Source of the DNA: Stutzerimonas stutzeri
Lineage (GTDB): Bacteria > Pseudomonadota > Gammaproteobacteria > Pseudomonadales > Pseudomonadaceae
Length of the DNA stretch: 64,000 nt
Assembly (NCBI RefSeq): GCF_038561965.1
Contig: NZ_CP139348.1
Span: 1,860,001-1,924,000, forward strand
Direction of reading: 5' to 3'
The notes under the pieces: generated by a model
What the model saw: only the letters and a program-made list of their open reading frames with translations
What the model was told of the DNA's origin: nothing
Database searches by the model: none
Part shown: one piece after another, positions 34,823 to 43,389 of the stretch
How the letters are laid out: every line of letters starts with the position of its first letter
Numbering within the stretch: the first letter of the stretch is position 1
Made by a program: the position numbers and the translations under genes

Positions 34823-35242
34823 TTACTTGGCTTGACGCTCATGCCCCACCGGCAGGGTTTTCTGCCTGATGATGTATAGCGTCACGAGCGTTGCGCTCAA
34901 CAGCATGCCGACTCGAGCCCAAATCAGCGGAACCAGCCAGCAGGATATGCCAATGCTGATCCACATGGTGGCGATGGCATACACCTTACCCTTGAGCGGG
35001 ATACCGTTCCCTTCCAGATAGTCGCGAAACCACGGCCCCAGCCGCGGGTGGCCCACAAGCCAGTCGTAGAAACGTTGCGAGCTACGAACGAAGCAGGCCG
35101 CTGCCAGAAGCAGAAACGGGGTAGTGGGGAGGACGGGTAGGAAAATGCCGATAACGCCCAGCGCCACAGCGAGCCAGCCGATCACCAGCAGAAGCGAGCG
35201 GATCAGAGGGTTGCGATGCTGTCGAATATCGCGATGAGCCAC
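34823..35242 (-). CDS. ybaN: YbaN (DUF454) inner-membrane protein
   Basis: 139 residues with four hydrophobic segments. The first pair (LLLVIGWLAVALGVIGIFLPVLPTTPFLLLAA region) and the following CFVRSSQRFYDWLVGHPRLG are diagnostic of DUF454. Function unknown. The 243 bases upstream (35243-35485) show no convincing gene. Confidence 0.88.
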   Translation of the reverse strand: MAHRDIRQHRNPLIRSLLLVIGWLAVALGVIGIFLPVLPTTPFLLLAAACFVRSSQRFYDWLVGHPRLGPWFRDYLEGNGIPLKGKVYAIATMWISIGISCWLVPLIWARVGMLLSATLVTLYIIRQKTLPVGHERQAK

Positions 35243-35485
35243 TGGGCTATCCGGGGGAGCTTGTCGGCGGGCTGCGTACCGCTCGCGGCTGCCGGCTCAC
35301 GCCAGCATGATCGGTGAAGCGCAGGCGCCGAGTGGTCAGGCATCGAGACAAGTGGAACAACGTGCTCTCCTTCCCAAGGCCCGCTAGCAAACCATTCTGG
35401 CGGGCGAGCCGGATGACAGGACTACGGCACATGCAGGCCGCCAAGGTGGACTGAATTCCCCTCGCGTCGATGTGCTGCGTGTCAG

Positions 35486-36073
35486 TCAGTGGCGGCGTGG
35501 CTTGAGCAGTGCCGGCTTTTCCTCCGGGGCGTGACAGATCAGGTACAGAGCCGTCAGCAGTTCCGGAATCTGCGCAACCATCTCGTCGACCAGATCGGGA
35601 TTCTCAGCGATGTCAGCAAACTCAGGTTGTTCGTCGAACAGGCCCGAGCCAACCATGATCGGCAGCAGCAGCTCGCTGACTTCCTCTTCGGAATCCTCGA
35701 ACCAGACCGCTTCACGCATGAACACGCCTTCCATGAAACCGATGCACCAACCGCGCAGATCGGATTCGTCCGGCTCCTCGCCCAGGTCCAGTTCGCAGGG
35801 CAGCTCCATGTCCTCATCGCTGGCCAGCTGACGGGCGATGTGTGCCTTGAGCTGGATCAGCGTGGCTTCGATCGCTTCGCGCTCGGTGTCATCCTTGTAC
35901 TTCGGCGGCTCGGCGAACAGCGCATCGATCCACTCCCGCTCGGGTACCTGTTCGGAACAGATGCACAGCGCTGTCAGGTAGCCATGGGCGGCGATGTAAT
36001 CCAGGGCTTCCTCGTGCAGGTCATCTGCATCAAGAAAGACTTGCAGGCGGGCGAGTTGCTCGGCGAATGACAT
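35486..36073 (-). CDS. YecA/UPF0149-family protein
   Basis: 195-residue acidic helical protein, with LRGWCIGFMEGVFMREAVW near residues 106-124 as the family landmark and a basic last residues cluster (LLKPRRH). It lacks the C-terminal zinc-binding SEC-C motif found in full-length YecA. Function unknown. Divergent from recQ. Confidence 0.87.
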   Translation of the reverse strand: MSFAEQLARLQVFLDADDLHEEALDYIAAHGYLTALCICSEQVPEREWIDALFAEPPKYKDDTEREAIEATLIQLKAHIARQLASDEDMELPCELDLGEEPDESDLRGWCIGFMEGVFMREAVWFEDSEEEVSELLLPIMVGSGLFDEQPEFADIAENPDLVDEMVAQIPELLTALYLICHAPEEKPALLKPRRH

Positions 36074-36248
36074 CGGGAACTACCTTGGGGGCTGGAAGAC
36101 AACCGGGATTCTAGACGAGGCGCGGAGCGCAGGCTACTCACGCCTTCGCTATGTCGCTTCGGTGGCGACGCCCCGTCCGTAATCGCCGACCGATCCTGAA
36201 CTCCGTGGATCGCTCGCGTATACTGCGCGCCTTGTTTCGGAGACCGGC

Positions 36249-38372
36249 ATGCTCGACCAGGCACAGCGCATCCTCAAAGACGTTTTCGGCTACGACGCGT
36301 TTCGTGGCAACCAGGGCGCGATCATCGAGCGTGTCGGCAGCGGCGGCGATGCGTTGGTGCTGATGCCGACCGGCGGCGGCAAATCGCTGTGCTATCAGGT
36401 GCCGGCACTGCTGCGCGACGGCCTGGCGGTGGTGGTGTCGCCGCTGATTGCACTGATGGACGATCAGGTGGCGACCCTCGATGAGCTCGGGGTTTCGGCC
36501 GTTGCGCTGAATTCGACACTGGGCGCCGACGAGCAGCGCGATATCGCCGAGCGTATCCGGCGCAACGAGATCAAGATGCTCTATCTCGCGCCGGAGCGGC
36601 TGGTTCAGCCACGCATGCTGGCGTTTCTACAGCGGCTGGACGTCGCCTTGTTCGCCATCGACGAGGCGCATTGCGTATCCCAGTGGGGGCACGACTTCCG
36701 TCCCGAGTACATGCAGCTGGGTCAGCTGGCTGAACTGTTCCCCGGCGTGCCACGCATTGCGCTGACTGCCACGGCGGACATGCGCACCCGGGAAGAAATC
36801 GTCCAGCGCCTGCATCTGGAGAACGCCGAGCGTTTTCTTTCCAGCTTCGATCGGCCGAACATCTTCTATCGCATCGTGCCCAAGGAGCAGCCACGCAAGC
36901 AGTTGCTTGGCTTCCTTGCCGAGCGGCGCGGCGATGCCGGCATCGTCTACTGCATGTCGCGAAAGAAGGTCGATGATTTTGCCGCCTACCTGACCGAACA
37001 GGGCTTTCCGGCGCTGCCTTATCACGCTGGTCTGCCCCACGAACTACGCGCTTACCATCAGAAGCGTTTCCTCAACGAGGAAGGCCTGATCATGGTGGCG
37101 ACCATCGCTTTCGGTATGGGAATCGACAAGCCCAACGTGCGCTTCGTCGCCCACCTCGATCTACCCAAATCCCTGGAAGCCTACTACCAGGAAACCGGGC
37201 GGGCAGGGCGCGATGGGCTACCGGCGGACGCGTGGATGGCGTACGGCTTGCAGGACGTGATTTTCCTCAAGCAGATGCTCAACAACTCAGAGGGCGATGA
37301 ACGCCACAAGCGTGTCGAGCAGCATAAGCTGGATGCCATGCTGGCACTCTGCGAAGAAACACGTTGCCGTCGCCAGGTGTTGCTCGCGTACTTCGATGAG
37401 GAGTTGCCCAAGCCTTGTGGCCATTGCGATAACTGTGTGGATGGCGTTCAGACCTGGAACGCCACCGAGCCTGCACGCCAAGCCCTTTCAGCCATCTACC
37501 GCAGCGGCCAGCGTTACGGCGTCGGCCATCTGGTAGACGTTCTGCTGGGACGCGACAACGAAAAAGTGCGCGGGCTCGGTCATCAGCACCTTTCCGTGTT
37601 CGGGATGGGCAAAGCGCTGGCCGAAGCGGAATGGCGTTCGCTGTTTCGTCAGTTGGTGGCGCGCGGACTGGTCGATGTCGATCTTGAGGGCTTTGGCGGA
37701 TTGCGCCTCAGCGACAGCTGTCGCCCCCTTCTGCGGGGTGAGGTCACCCTCGAATTGCGCCGTGATCTATCCAGCAAGGCGCCAAAACCTGCCGCCAGTG
37801 CGGCTAGCCAACTGGTGCGTGGGGAAGAGCGTGAAACCTGGGAAGCCCTGCGCACGTTGCGGCGCAAGCTCGCCGAGGAGCACAGCGTACCGCCTTACGT
37901 GATTTTCCCTGATGCCACTTTGCTGGAAATGCTGCGCAGCCAGCCGGCGTCGCTTTCCGACATGGCCGGGATCAGCGGCGTCGGCGCGCGCAAATTGGAG
38001 CGTTACGGCCAGGCATTCCTGGAAGTACTGCAAGGTAGCGTGACGGCGGCCAAGGCGCCTGCTGATCTGCGCCACGAGCTGATCACGCTGGCGCGTGCGG
38101 GCATGACACCAGCGCAGATTGCTCGTCAACTCGACTGCAGCGAGAAGAATGTATACGCCATGCTTGCCGAGGCTATCGGGCAGCAGCAACTGAGTCTGGA
38201 TCAGGCGCTGGACTTACCCGAGGATTTGCTTGGGGAGATTCAGGAAGCGTTCCTTGATGGCGAAGGTGAGCTGCCGCCCGTGAGCGCCGTTGCCGAACAG
38301 TTTGCCGACCGAGTGCCGGAACAGGTGCTCTATTGCGTGCGCGCGGCGTTGCAGGTCGAGTTCGAATTGTAA
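36249..38372 (+). CDS. recQ: ATP-dependent DNA helicase RecQ
   Basis: 3'-5' DNA helicase of recombination and replication-fork repair. The 707-residue protein has Walker A TGGGKSLCY near residue 42, DEAHCVSQWGHDFRPEY near 137, helicase C domain with QETGRAGRDG, the RQC zinc cysteines (CEETRCRR and CGHCDNC), a winged helix, and an HRDC domain near 525-605. A further ~100-residue C-terminal extension has a helix-turn-helix-like segment (MTPAQIARQLDCSEKNVYAML). Confidence 0.96.
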   Translation: MLDQAQRILKDVFGYDAFRGNQGAIIERVGSGGDALVLMPTGGGKSLCYQVPALLRDGLAVVVSPLIALMDDQVATLDELGVSAVALNSTLGADEQRDIAERIRRNEIKMLYLAPERLVQPRMLAFLQRLDVALFAIDEAHCVSQWGHDFRPEYMQLGQLAELFPGVPRIALTATADMRTREEIVQRLHLENAERFLSSFDRPNIFYRIVPKEQPRKQLLGFLAERRGDAGIVYCMSRKKVDDFAAYLTEQGFPALPYHAGLPHELRAYHQKRFLNEEGLIMVATIAFGMGIDKPNVRFVAHLDLPKSLEAYYQETGRAGRDGLPADAWMAYGLQDVIFLKQMLNNSEGDERHKRVEQHKLDAMLALCEETRCRRQVLLAYFDEELPKPCGHCDNCVDGVQTWNATEPARQALSAIYRSGQRYGVGHLVDVLLGRDNEKVRGLGHQHLSVFGMGKALAEAEWRSLFRQLVARGLVDVDLEGFGGLRLSDSCRPLLRGEVTLELRRDLSSKAPKPAASAASQLVRGEERETWEALRTLRRKLAEEHSVPPYVIFPDATLLEMLRSQPASLSDMAGISGVGARKLERYGQAFLEVLQGSVTAAKAPADLRHELITLARAGMTPAQIARQLDCSEKNVYAMLAEAIGQQQLSLDQALDLPEDLLGEIQEAFLDGEGELPPVSAVAEQFADRVPEQVLYCVRAALQVEFEL

Positions 38373-38518
38373 CCGGTTGCATCTCGGCGCCCATGCCCGA
38401 AGCCCCGTAGTGGCTGCTTCGGCAGGCGTGCGCATGTCTTGGTGCTATCACTGCGACTTTTGCCGGTCCATCACGGGCCGAAGGTCGTCTTGCCTGCTTT
38501 TCGGGGCTGTGGTTAGCT

Positions 38519-38533
38519 AACTAATAATTAGTT
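38519..38533. promoter_or_regulatory. 15-base perfect palindrome upstream of the MarR gene
   Basis: AACTAATAATTAGTT is a perfect inverted repeat around a central A, ending 19 bases before the marR-type start; TTAGCTAA (38513-38520) overlaps its left edge. AT-rich palindromes here are typical autoregulatory operators of MarR/SlyA proteins. Confidence 0.55.
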
Positions 38534-38552
38534 TTTGCAGGAATCGCCGTAG

Positions 38553-38984
38553 ATGTACGCCGAGCAACATCGCTTCGCCATGCAATTGGCCCAACTGTCG
38601 CGTGGCTGGCGCGCAGAACTTGATCGACGTCTAGCCGATCTTGGCCTCTCCCAGGCGCGCTGGCTGGTTCTTTTACACCTTGCCCGTTTCGATCACGAAC
38701 CTACCCAGCGGGAGTTGGCGCAGAGCGTTGCGGTAGAAGGGCCGACCTTGGCCCGTCTGCTCGACAGCCTGGAGGCGCAGGGCTTGGTCCACCGCAAGGC
38801 CTCCGCCGAGGATCGCCGAGCCAAGCGAATTTCGCTCGGTGCACCGGCGTTGCCTCTGATTCAGAAGATCGAGGCGATTTCCACTCAGGTCCGCCATGAT
38901 GCGTTCGCCGGAATCGATGAGGAAGATCTGCGCAAATGCCAGCAGGTGCATGCGCGCATCCTCGCCAATCTTGATCGGCGTTGA
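38553..38984 (+). CDS. MarR/SlyA-family transcriptional regulator
   Basis: 143-residue winged-helix dimer regulator. The DNA-binding region runs from QRELAQSVAVEGPTLARLLDSLEAQG to the wing with DRRAKRISL. SlyA-type N terminus (RGWRAELDRRLADLGLSQARWLVLLHL). Probably represses its own gene through the palindrome just upstream. No obvious efflux partner adjoins it, since the next gene is the convergent plpD. Confidence 0.9.
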   Translation: MYAEQHRFAMQLAQLSRGWRAELDRRLADLGLSQARWLVLLHLARFDHEPTQRELAQSVAVEGPTLARLLDSLEAQGLVHRKASAEDRRAKRISLGAPALPLIQKIEAISTQVRHDAFAGIDEEDLRKCQQVHARILANLDRR

Positions 38985-39002
38985 TCAGCAGGGACGAGCC
39001 GT

Positions 39003-41189
39003 CTAGAAGCTGCGTCCCAGGTTCATGTAAAGCGCCTGTTCGTCTTCGTCATTGAAGCCGTACCCGAAGTTCAGCGGGCCCAGCGGTGTGTCATAGCCGA
39101 GAAAGATGCTGGCGGCGTTGATGTAGCCGCTGTCGAAGCCATTATCGTTGTTCCAGGCGCGGCCACGCTCGAGCGACCCGCCGAGATAAAGCGGAAAGTC
39201 CAACGGCTGAAACGCTCGTGGCGTCACGCGACGGTAGTACACCATGCGCGCCAGGCTGATGTTCTGTCCGGCCAACGCATCCTGGCGAAAGCCCGACAAC
39301 TGACGGGCGCCGCCGAGCAGAAAGCTCGAGGTGACGACTTCTGCGTCGTCCAATGTACGACCGTAACGGCCACCTAGCACCCAGGTGTTGGCGTCGTGGC
39401 TGAGCGCCTTGTCCAGTTTGATGTTCCATTGTCGATAGCGCTGGTCCGAGCTCAGGCTCGGGTCGTACTGACGCATGGTCAGGCGGATGTCCTCGCCTTC
39501 GCGAGGGAAGTCGATGTTGTCCAGAGTGTCGAACGAGTACTGCAGTTCGTAATATCCCTCGGTGAAACTGAAGTCGGGCAGGTCCCGTTCGCCAATCCGC
39601 ACATCGGCCTCGCCCCAGGCCTGACCGACGCCAAAACGAATTTCGCCATTATTGGCGATCTGGCGACCGAGGTTGAGGCCATAGCCGTAACGCTGCAGCC
39701 GGTACTCAGCGATCGGGTCGTTGTCGAGGATGGACTCGACGTTCTGCGCCTCGACGAACACGTTCGGTGCGAGGAACCAGCGAGAGCCGGCATCCAGTGG
39801 TTGGTAGAACTCGCTATAGAGCTCTTGGCGATCGCCCAATTGCAGGCGGGTCAGCCATTCGGCGCCCAACTGGTTGATGCCATTCTTCCTATAGCTCGCG
39901 CCCAGGTTGAATACGCTATCGCCACGGAAGTCGTCGGACAGGCTCAGGCCAAGACGCAGGTAGTCGGTGCCGGTACGTTTTTCGCGCGCACTGATGACCA
40001 GCGTATTGCCTTGTTTGCCACGCTGGACGCGGTACTCGACGCGTTCGAAGTAGTCCAGGCCGTAGAGCGTGCCCATGTCCTTCTGCAAATGCTCCAGATC
40101 GAGCGGCTCGCCCAGCTCTTGGCGAATGTAACGGCGAATTACCGCGTCGCTGACCTTGGAGTCGTTCTCTACCCGAATCACCGAAATGACTGGCGTGCGC
40201 GGATCACTGGCGCGCGCAAGACTCAGGGCCGGATTGCCGCCTGCGGTTGCACGCATCTCAGCCAGACGCCCCTCCAACGCCAGGGTGGCGCGATAGCCGG
40301 CATCGACCAGTTGCTCAGCGCGGGCGAAGTCGGTAGAGCCGTAAGCGGCCAGGGGTGGCTGGATCAGGAGGTCCTGCGGTTGCAAGGTGGCCAGCTGCGC
40401 CTCGGAGTTGCGGCGAGTCATCATGGTTGTGGTCTGGTTGAGTACATCGACAACCGTGAGCAATTCCTTGCGCGGCTTCAGTGGCGTGCCGATATCCACA
40501 ACGATAAGGCGGTCGACACCCATGTCGCGGGCCACATCCATTGGAATATTGTCGACCATGCCGCCATCCACCAGCAGGCGGCCGTCCAGCTCTACCGGCG
40601 CGAACACCGCTGGAATCGACATGCTGGCGCGTATCACCTGGGGCAAGTGCCCACGTCGAAAAATCACCTTCTCGTCGTTGGCGATATCGGTAGCAACCGC
40701 GCGAAAGGGGATTGGTAGCTGATCGAAGTCGCGGGTGTCACTGGCATGCACCAGCAGGCGCTCGAGCAACAGCGCGAGGTTCTGCCCTTGAATCACGCCC
40801 AGGGGCAGGCCGAGGCTGCCGTCGTCACGAAAGCTGAGCTTTTGTTTGATGAGGAAATCGCGATCATCCTGCTTGCGCCGGTAGGGAACGTCCTGGCGCG
40901 GTGGGTCGTCCGAGAGCACCTGCTGCCAATCGAGCGTCAGTGCCAGGCGTTCGAGTTCGGCAACGCTATAGCCCGCGGCATAGAGCCCGCCGACCACCGC
41001 TCCCATACTGGTTCCGGCAATGGCATCGATGCGCACGCCTTGCTCCTCCAGCGCCTTGAGCACGCCGACATGGGCGAGCCCGCGTGCGGCGCCGCCAGAC
41101 AGCACCAGGCCAGTCTTCGGCTGGGCCGGTTCAGCGAACGACGTGGATGCGACAAGCAGAAACAGCAGCGAAACGAACAGGCGGAGCAT
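39003..41189 (-). CDS. plpD: Patatin-like phospholipase autotransporter, type Vd (PlpD-like)
   Basis: Secreted phospholipase A1-type enzyme that carries its own outer-membrane barrel. The 728 residues comprise a signal peptide (1-19), patatin domain (about 25-215) with oxyanion loop GGAARG, nucleophile GTSMG and Asp in VDGGMVDN, a POTRA domain (about 315-390) and a C-terminal 16-strand barrel of the BamA/TamA type ending in ...MNLGRSF with a terminal Phe. The length equals that I recall for P. aeruginosa PlpD. A run of eight Gs (41200-41207) lies 10 bases before the start. Confidence 0.93.
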   Translation of the reverse strand: MLRLFVSLLFLLVASTSFAEPAQPKTGLVLSGGAARGLAHVGVLKALEEQGVRIDAIAGTSMGAVVGGLYAAGYSVAELERLALTLDWQQVLSDDPPRQDVPYRRKQDDRDFLIKQKLSFRDDGSLGLPLGVIQGQNLALLLERLLVHASDTRDFDQLPIPFRAVATDIANDEKVIFRRGHLPQVIRASMSIPAVFAPVELDGRLLVDGGMVDNIPMDVARDMGVDRLIVVDIGTPLKPRKELLTVVDVLNQTTTMMTRRNSEAQLATLQPQDLLIQPPLAAYGSTDFARAEQLVDAGYRATLALEGRLAEMRATAGGNPALSLARASDPRTPVISVIRVENDSKVSDAVIRRYIRQELGEPLDLEHLQKDMGTLYGLDYFERVEYRVQRGKQGNTLVISAREKRTGTDYLRLGLSLSDDFRGDSVFNLGASYRKNGINQLGAEWLTRLQLGDRQELYSEFYQPLDAGSRWFLAPNVFVEAQNVESILDNDPIAEYRLQRYGYGLNLGRQIANNGEIRFGVGQAWGEADVRIGERDLPDFSFTEGYYELQYSFDTLDNIDFPREGEDIRLTMRQYDPSLSSDQRYRQWNIKLDKALSHDANTWVLGGRYGRTLDDAEVVTSSFLLGGARQLSGFRQDALAGQNISLARMVYYRRVTPRAFQPLDFPLYLGGSLERGRAWNNDNGFDSGYINAASIFLGYDTPLGPLNFGYGFNDEDEQALYMNLGRSF

Positions 41190-41260
41190 GGCGGAACCAG
41201 GGGGGGGCGTTGGGAAGCCGGCTATTATAGGCCGCCATTAACCAGTGGGAGATGTCACAC

Positions 41261-41542
41261 ATGACTTCAAGCAAGCCGGAAATTGTCATTACCTATTGCA
41301 CCCAGTGCCAGTGGCTGCTGCGTGCCGCCTGGCTCGCTCAGGAGTTGCTGTCGACCTTTGCCGATGATCTGGGGCGTGTCTGTCTCGTGCCTGCCACCGG
41401 AGGTACGTTCCATATCAGCTGCGATGGCGAGCAGATCTGGGAGCGCAAGCGTGACGGTGGCTTCCCCGAGGCGAAGGAGCTCAAACAGCGCGTGCGTGAT
41501 CGCATCGACCCGCAGCGCTCGCTGGGTCACAACGATCGCTGA
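41261..41542 (+). CDS. SelT/SelW/SelH-like (Rdx) protein, cysteine form
   Basis: 93-residue thioredoxin-fold protein with the CxxC motif in YCTQCQWLLRAAWLAQELL; the selenocysteine of eukaryotic SelW is cysteine here. Redox role, partner unknown. GGGA at 41247 favours the ATG at 41261 over the one at 41252. Its stop is only three bases from that of the convergent DMT gene. Confidence 0.88.
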   Translation: MTSSKPEIVITYCTQCQWLLRAAWLAQELLSTFADDLGRVCLVPATGGTFHISCDGEQIWERKRDGGFPEAKELKQRVRDRIDPQRSLGHNDR

Positions 41543-41545
41543 GAA

Positions 41546-42451
41546 TCAGCTGACGGGTTTCGCGGTGATGCTCGGCGGGCTTTTCAGACGGCTGGTAATG
41601 ACGCTGGCGATGATGATCAAGGCGCCGCCTAGCAACATTCCCAGCGTCGGCTGCTCGTTGAACAGCCACCAGGCGAAGGCGATGCCGTAGACCGGTTCGA
41701 GGGCGAATATCACCGAGGTCGTACGCGCCTTCAGCACCCGCAGGCTGGCGACGAACAGACTGTGCGCCAGCCCGGTGCAGAGCACGCCAAGCAATGCAAG
41801 CCACAGCCAGTCCTGCGCGGATATCGCAGGAATCGCCGACCAACTGAATGGCAGCAGGCCCGCGAGGATCGCCAGGTTCTGCCAGAGCGCGGAACGAACC
41901 GGGTCAAGGCCGCGGGTTACGGCGCGATTGAGCAGTGAGAGGAGGGCGAACAGCAGGCCTGACAGCACACCGTAGAGCAACCCGGCGGTCGGCCCGCTGC
42001 TCAGATCGAATGCCGGCGCGACCAGAAGCAGGCCGGCGCATACCAGCCCGACCATGGCGAACTCGACCGGGCGGGTGCGCTCGCGGAACAGCAAGCCTTC
42101 GAGCAGCACGGTGAAGGCGGGGAAGCTAGCGAAACCGAGCGTAGCGATGCCGACGCCGGCGATTTTCACGGCGATGAAGAAGGTCAGCCAATGCGCACCT
42201 AGCAGCAGGCCGCCCAAAGCGAGGCCGCCGCGTTGTCGCCAATTCGGGGTTGCCCCGCTGGGCCGCAAAAGCTGCGCGACGATCAGCAATGCCAGCACGG
42301 CGAACAGCGCACGACCAAACGTGATGATCAGCGCCGAGCTTTCGGCCAGCTTGCCGAGCACGCCAGACAGCCCGAACATCAATGCGCCGAGGTGGATCGC
42401 CAGTAGGGCGTTACGCGGGGTCATCAAGTGGTCGACCTGGCTGAGCTGCAT
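41546..42451 (-). CDS. EamA-family DMT transporter
   Basis: 301-residue inner-membrane exporter with ten hydrophobic segments and two EamA repeats (AIHLGALMFGLSGVLGKL; VIFALEPVYGIAFAWWLFNE). The start may be the ATG at 42424 instead, as neither has a strong ribosome-binding site. It lies downstream of an AraC regulator on the same strand, a common exporter-regulator pairing; substrate unknown. Confidence 0.88.
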   Translation of the reverse strand: MQLSQVDHLMTPRNALLAIHLGALMFGLSGVLGKLAESSALIITFGRALFAVLALLIVAQLLRPSGATPNWRQRGGLALGGLLLGAHWLTFFIAVKIAGVGIATLGFASFPAFTVLLEGLLFRERTRPVEFAMVGLVCAGLLLVAPAFDLSSGPTAGLLYGVLSGLLFALLSLLNRAVTRGLDPVRSALWQNLAILAGLLPFSWSAIPAISAQDWLWLALLGVLCTGLAHSLFVASLRVLKARTTSVIFALEPVYGIAFAWWLFNEQPTLGMLLGGALIIIASVITSRLKSPPSITAKPVS

Positions 42452-42554
42452 GATCGGTACAGGCGAGACGAGACTGCTTCAGGGATGTTCATGACTGCCG
42501 GAGCTTGGTGGTTTACGGCCATGCTAGGCCGACGCTAGCGCTGTGTCTTTCGCG

Positions 42555-43313
42555 TCAGTCACCGATTTTGTCGCGCAACTCGCGGCGCAGCATGCGCGGT
42601 GTGCAACCGCGCACGCGTACCAGCGCTGCGGTGAAGGCGCTTTGCGACGCATAGCCCACGCATGCTGCTATTTCTCCGATTGGCAGCCGAGTGTCGTGCA
42701 GCAAGGCTTCGGCGCGTTGCAGGCGGCGCTGACGCACGTATTCCATGGGTGTCTTGCCGGTCTCATGGAGAAAGCGTGCATGCAACCGCGCTACTGATAG
42801 CCCTGCGATCCGAGCCAGATCGGCAACCTGCAGCGGATGGGACAAGTGCTGGTCGATGAACGCATCAAAGGCTGCCAACGGTAGTCCGAACTCGTTTCGC
42901 TGGGGCTCATGCCCGCTGGCCAGGCTGGCCAGCAACAATACGGTACCTTGCGCAGCGATCACTGAATCATTGATCGAGCTTTGCGCCAGCCAGGCGACAA
43001 GGCTCTGCTGTGCCGGGGCAAGACGCAGTGTATCCGGCCGGTCGAGCAAACGCAGGCTGCCCTCGGCGTGATGGCCGAGGTTCTCGCGAACCCAACTTTC
43101 AGAGGGAAGGTCCAGTACCAGGCAGCGGCTTCCGGTAGTGCTGGCGCACGCGTGATGAGTGGTAGAGGGAATCACCGCCAGGCCCTGCTCGCCGATGCAG
43201 CTAGCGCGACCGGCAATTTCGAACTCCAACAGCCCGTTCAGCCCGAACACCAGTTGTGGGTGGCCGTGGCTGTGGGCGATGAGGTCATCATGGTAGTTGC
43301 GCAGCGATAACAT
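42555..43313 (-). CDS. AraC-family transcriptional regulator (cupin-type N terminus)
   Basis: 252 residues: N-terminal cupin-like sensor domain (HSHGHPQLVFGLNGLLEF) and C-terminal double helix-turn-helix (about 150-250; LQVADLARIAGLSVARLHARF and IGEIAACVGYASQSAFTAALVR). The downstream DMT exporter, 103 bases away, is its likely target. Confidence 0.9.
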   Translation of the reverse strand: MLSLRNYHDDLIAHSHGHPQLVFGLNGLLEFEIAGRASCIGEQGLAVIPSTTHHACASTTGSRCLVLDLPSESWVRENLGHHAEGSLRLLDRPDTLRLAPAQQSLVAWLAQSSINDSVIAAQGTVLLLASLASGHEPQRNEFGLPLAAFDAFIDQHLSHPLQVADLARIAGLSVARLHARFLHETGKTPMEYVRQRRLQRAEALLHDTRLPIGEIAACVGYASQSAFTAALVRVRGCTPRMLRRELRDKIGD

Positions 43314-43389
43314 CTGGCGGCGGTCTCAAGAGCGGGCGCGTCGCTGGCCAGTGCAGAAGTCGGAGCAGGCGGCCAGCGGGGTCAGAAGA

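Noticed and set aside
35247..35444. 65-codon minus-strand frame upstream of ybaN
   Set aside because: No ribosome-binding site, no similarity and an Arg/Ser/Pro-rich composition typical of non-coding GC-rich DNA.
39396..40718. 440-codon plus-strand frame opposite plpD
   Set aside because: Antisense to a fully recognisable PlpD protein.
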